DNA of 14,861 nt from CAJWKT01 sp964465375. Its GTDB lineage: Bacteria; Pseudomonadota; Gammaproteobacteria; Steroidobacterales; Rariloculaceae. Both the position numbers and the translations under genes were made by a program. Position 1 is the first letter of the stretch; each line of letters begins with the position of its first letter. Shown here one piece after another: positions 13,678-14,861 of this stretch. Under the pieces are notes generated by a model, which was not told the origin of the DNA, made no database searches, and saw only the letters and a program-made list of their open reading frames with translations. The DNA lies in assembly GCA_964465375.1 (NCBI GenBank), contig CAYXIJ010000037.1, positions 1-14,861 on the forward strand, given 5' to 3'.

Positions 13678-14105
13678 TTAGGGGCTACCCAACTCAACTG
13701 AGGTGGTTAGCAGTGGCTCTGGTTGTGTTTACTTGGGCAGTCTCTCTTGCATTGCCAGCCTTGGCAGTCGAGGGAGCGGGTGTACTCACTGGCTGGGACG
13801 TTTTAAAAGTCGGCTGGCAAGGGATCGGAGTTAAGTTGCTAGCTTGGTATGCCAATCCGCTGTTTGTTGTTGGAGTTGTAGCTTTTGCTGGGCGCTTCTT
13901 TGGATTCGCTGGAGTAGTGTCGGGTTTCGGATTAGTACTTGCCCTCACAAGTTTTGCTGCGCGCGAGATTGCAGCGGAGTCAGGATTTCCGTTGCCAGCC
14001 CTTACGCTAAGGGCCGGATTTTTCGTCTGGTTGGCTTCTTTATGTATTTTGCTGGTTATTTCTTGGCGCTGCCGGGCCCTAGCTGTGGCAGAAAAGACGC
14101 AATAG
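13674..14105 (+). CDS. Unknown small multi-pass membrane protein
   Basis: 143 residues of unknown function. Predicted membrane segments are roughly 11-32 (possibly a signal peptide ending LPALA-V), 60-78, 79-96 and 112-131, with a short basic tail. A conserved-looking stretch, LTGWDVLKVGWQGI...WYANPLF, lies between the first two. I have seen similar patterns in uncharacterised Gram-negative inner-membrane proteins but cannot name a family. Its ATG overlaps the ctpA stop (ATGA), so it is very likely translated with ctpA and may have an envelope role. The opposite strand is also open here, but that is a codon-bias shadow. Confidence 0.75.
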   Translation: MIRGYPTQLRWLAVALVVFTWAVSLALPALAVEGAGVLTGWDVLKVGWQGIGVKLLAWYANPLFVVGVVAFAGRFFGFAGVVSGFGLVLALTSFAAREIAAESGFPLPALTLRAGFFVWLASLCILLVISWRCRALAVAEKTQ

Positions 14106-14247
14106 AATGGCACGTGGGGGATTGACCACCATGGCGGCGGCCCGTAGAGTGGCGTTATCGCTGCTAGGCGATGCCTTGGAAACGATTGGCTGAAATAGTA
14201 GTGGGTACCTTGTTACCTACGTAGAACAGTAAAAGCGCCGGTCGGAC

Positions 14248-14282
14248 TAGTGCTCGATTTAACACCGTTGGTCGGTGCACTA
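14248..14282 (+). other. Hairpin in the leader of the RRM gene
   Basis: TAGTGC (14248-14253) pairs with GCACTA (14277-14282), and ACCG (14264-14267) pairs with CGGT (14273-14276) around loop TTGGT. This gives one long stem with a 10-base left bulge. GGTCGG occurs at 14240-14245 and again inside the loop region. It ends 29 bases before the start codon, so it is a candidate 5'-UTR regulatory structure. Confidence 0.4.
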
Positions 14283-14311
14283 CAATTGATAAACGGCGTG
14301 AGAGTTTTTTA

Positions 14312-14566
14312 ATGAATATTTATGTTGGAAATTTGTCTTATACGCTTAGCGAAGAAGTGTTAAGGGATGCTTTCGCCGAGCATGGAGAAGTGACGTCAGC
14401 CAAGATCCTTCGAGATCGTGATACGGGTCGGTCCAGAGGATTTGGTTTTGTTGAGATGCCAAATCAGAGTGAAGGTGAAGCAGCTGTTAGCCAGCTTAAT
14501 GGACAAGATCTTGATGGGCGCGCGCTTCGTGTAAATGAAGCACGGCCCCGCCCGCCCAGAGATTAA
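14312..14566 (+). CDS. Single-RRM RNA-binding protein
   Basis: 84 residues, almost wholly one RNA recognition motif. RNP2 is IYVGNL (3-8) and RNP1 is RGFGFVEM (42-49), with DRDTGRSRGFG before it, and the tail is Arg/Pro-rich (ARPRPPRD). Bacterial proteins of this type occur in cyanobacteria and proteobacteria; some are cold-induced and bind single-stranded RNA. The specific target is unknown. GTGAGAG lies about 7 bases before ATG. It stands alone behind a 206-base gap with a structured leader. The glycine-rich tail seen in many cyanobacterial members is missing. Confidence 0.93.
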   Translation: MNIYVGNLSYTLSEEVLRDAFAEHGEVTSAKILRDRDTGRSRGFGFVEMPNQSEGEAAVSQLNGQDLDGRALRVNEARPRPPRD

Positions 14567-14598
14567 GACTATCTACATGCCCTAGGGAGACCCTGAGC

Positions 14599-14799
14599 GT
14601 GGATCTATCCGAGGTTAGCTTATCTCCAGCTTTCGCATTTTTAATGGGAGCTAGTCTGCTATTTGATGGGGGGTTGCAATGGAAAGTCGTCCGGTATGAA
14701 TTTTATGTGGACGCAGATGGAGAGGTTAAGAAAAACCGTGTAGACAGCGGAGTGCAATGGAGCGGCAACCCACCACGTGCGACGCGCACATCAGATTGA
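14599..14799 (+). CDS. Unknown small protein (66 residues)
   Basis: I do not recognise this product. It starts at GTG 14599, with AGGGAG 9 bases upstream, and ends at TGA 14797-14799, eight bases before the tRNA. Residues 5-25 are moderately hydrophobic. The middle, WKVVRYEFYVDADGEVKKN, looks like a folded beta-rich segment, and the tail is polar. It begins 32 bases after the RRM gene and could be co-transcribed. ATG 14644 would leave only 51 residues. Codon usage resembles its neighbours, but the short length keeps confidence low. Confidence 0.45.
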   Translation: MDLSEVSLSPAFAFLMGASLLFDGGLQWKVVRYEFYVDADGEVKKNRVDSGVQWSGNPPRATRTSD

Positions 14800-14807
14800 G
14801 AAAGGTT

Positions 14808-14861
14808 GCGCCCGTAGCTCAGCTGGATAGAGCGTTCGCCTCCGGAGCGAAAGGTCAGGGG
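14808..14861 (+). tRNA. tRNA-Arg (anticodon CCG), 5' part, cut by window end
   Basis: Acceptor 5' strand GCGCCCG (14808-14814), D-stem GCTC/GAGC (14817-14820, 14830-14833), anticodon stem TTCGC/GCGAA, and loop CTCCGGA with CCG at 14842-14844, which reads CGG arginine codons. Variable AGGTC and the start of the T-stem AGGGG follow. The T-loop, acceptor 3' strand and any CCA lie beyond the window. Confidence 0.93.

Noticed and set aside
13694..14113. Long open frame on the minus strand opposite the membrane protein gene
   Set aside because: Low-complexity Ala/Thr/Pro/Asn composition typical of an antisense shadow; the plus frame has membrane segments and an ATGA coupling.
14131..14193. 20-codon ORF starting ATG GCG GCG GCC
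   Set aside because: Too short, with no family resemblance, and it lies in a probable leader region; GGGGGA upstream is weak support.
14203..14218. Sequence TACCTTGTTAC resembling the complement of the 16S rRNA 3' region
   Set aside because: Only about 11 bases match and the flanks do not continue the rRNA sequence; chance or a small hairpin (GGTA/TACC) is more likely.
14580..14594. CCCTAGGG palindrome with an AGGG/CCCT mini-hairpin after the RRM gene
   Set aside because: No T-tract follows, and it overlaps the putative ribosome site of the next ORF.
14777..14789. GTGCG/CGCAC hairpin before tRNA-Arg
   Set aside because: Lies in the unknown ORF, has a 5-base stem and no T-run; probably incidental.

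Overview
The window looks like a gammaproteobacterial chromosome segment with moderate G+C. The evidence is gene order. It has glnA-ntrB-ntrC, a TrmL gene, a minus-strand rhodanese-grxC-secB-gpsA run (the arrangement next to yibN in enterics), and a divergent envC-ctpA pair. As I remember it, Pseudomonas keeps much of this order in one chromosomal block. I cannot assign a genus.

Layout. Positions 1-97 hold the last 31 codons of a type II (eukaryote-like) glutamine synthetase. A complete type I glutamine synthetase follows (193-1602), then a 308-base stretch with a doubtful small ORF, then the nitrogen two-component pair ntrB/ntrC. On the minus strand, 4481-6207 is a two-gene unit of LpxA and a Gfo/Idh/MocA dehydrogenase. 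This suggests lipid A with a modified, 3-amino glucosamine backbone. Divergent from it is a DRG/Rbg1-like TGS-domain GTPase (6322-7356). Then come a minus-strand class 1B-type dihydroorotate dehydrogenase, plus-strand trmL, and the minus-strand operon rhodanese-grxC-secB-gpsA (11097 down to 8871). Plus-strand envC, ctpA and a small membrane protein follow. The right end carries an RRM RNA-binding protein with a structured leader, a small unknown ORF, and a tRNA-Arg(CCG) cut by the window edge.

How the genes relate. The left third is ammonium assimilation and its transcriptional control. Notably, the type I enzyme has Phe in place of the adenylylation Tyr and sits beside a type II enzyme, so activity control by GlnE looks lost for this copy. 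The middle is envelope lipid synthesis (lpxA and partner, gpsA), pyrimidine synthesis and translation-linked factors (GTPase, TrmL). The secB/grxC/rhodanese group handles export chaperoning and thiol chemistry. EnvC and CtpA act on periplasmic peptidoglycan hydrolysis and proteolysis.

There is no CRISPR array, insertion sequence, phage gene or recognisable defence system. I found no convincing rho-independent terminator. Packing is tight: three ATGA overlaps and a 17-base overlap within operons, plus convergent gaps of 7 and 9 bases. The most interesting points are the Tyr-to-Phe change with the tandem GSII/GSI arrangement, and the LpxA/dehydrogenase pair. I do not see a clearly new multi-gene system.
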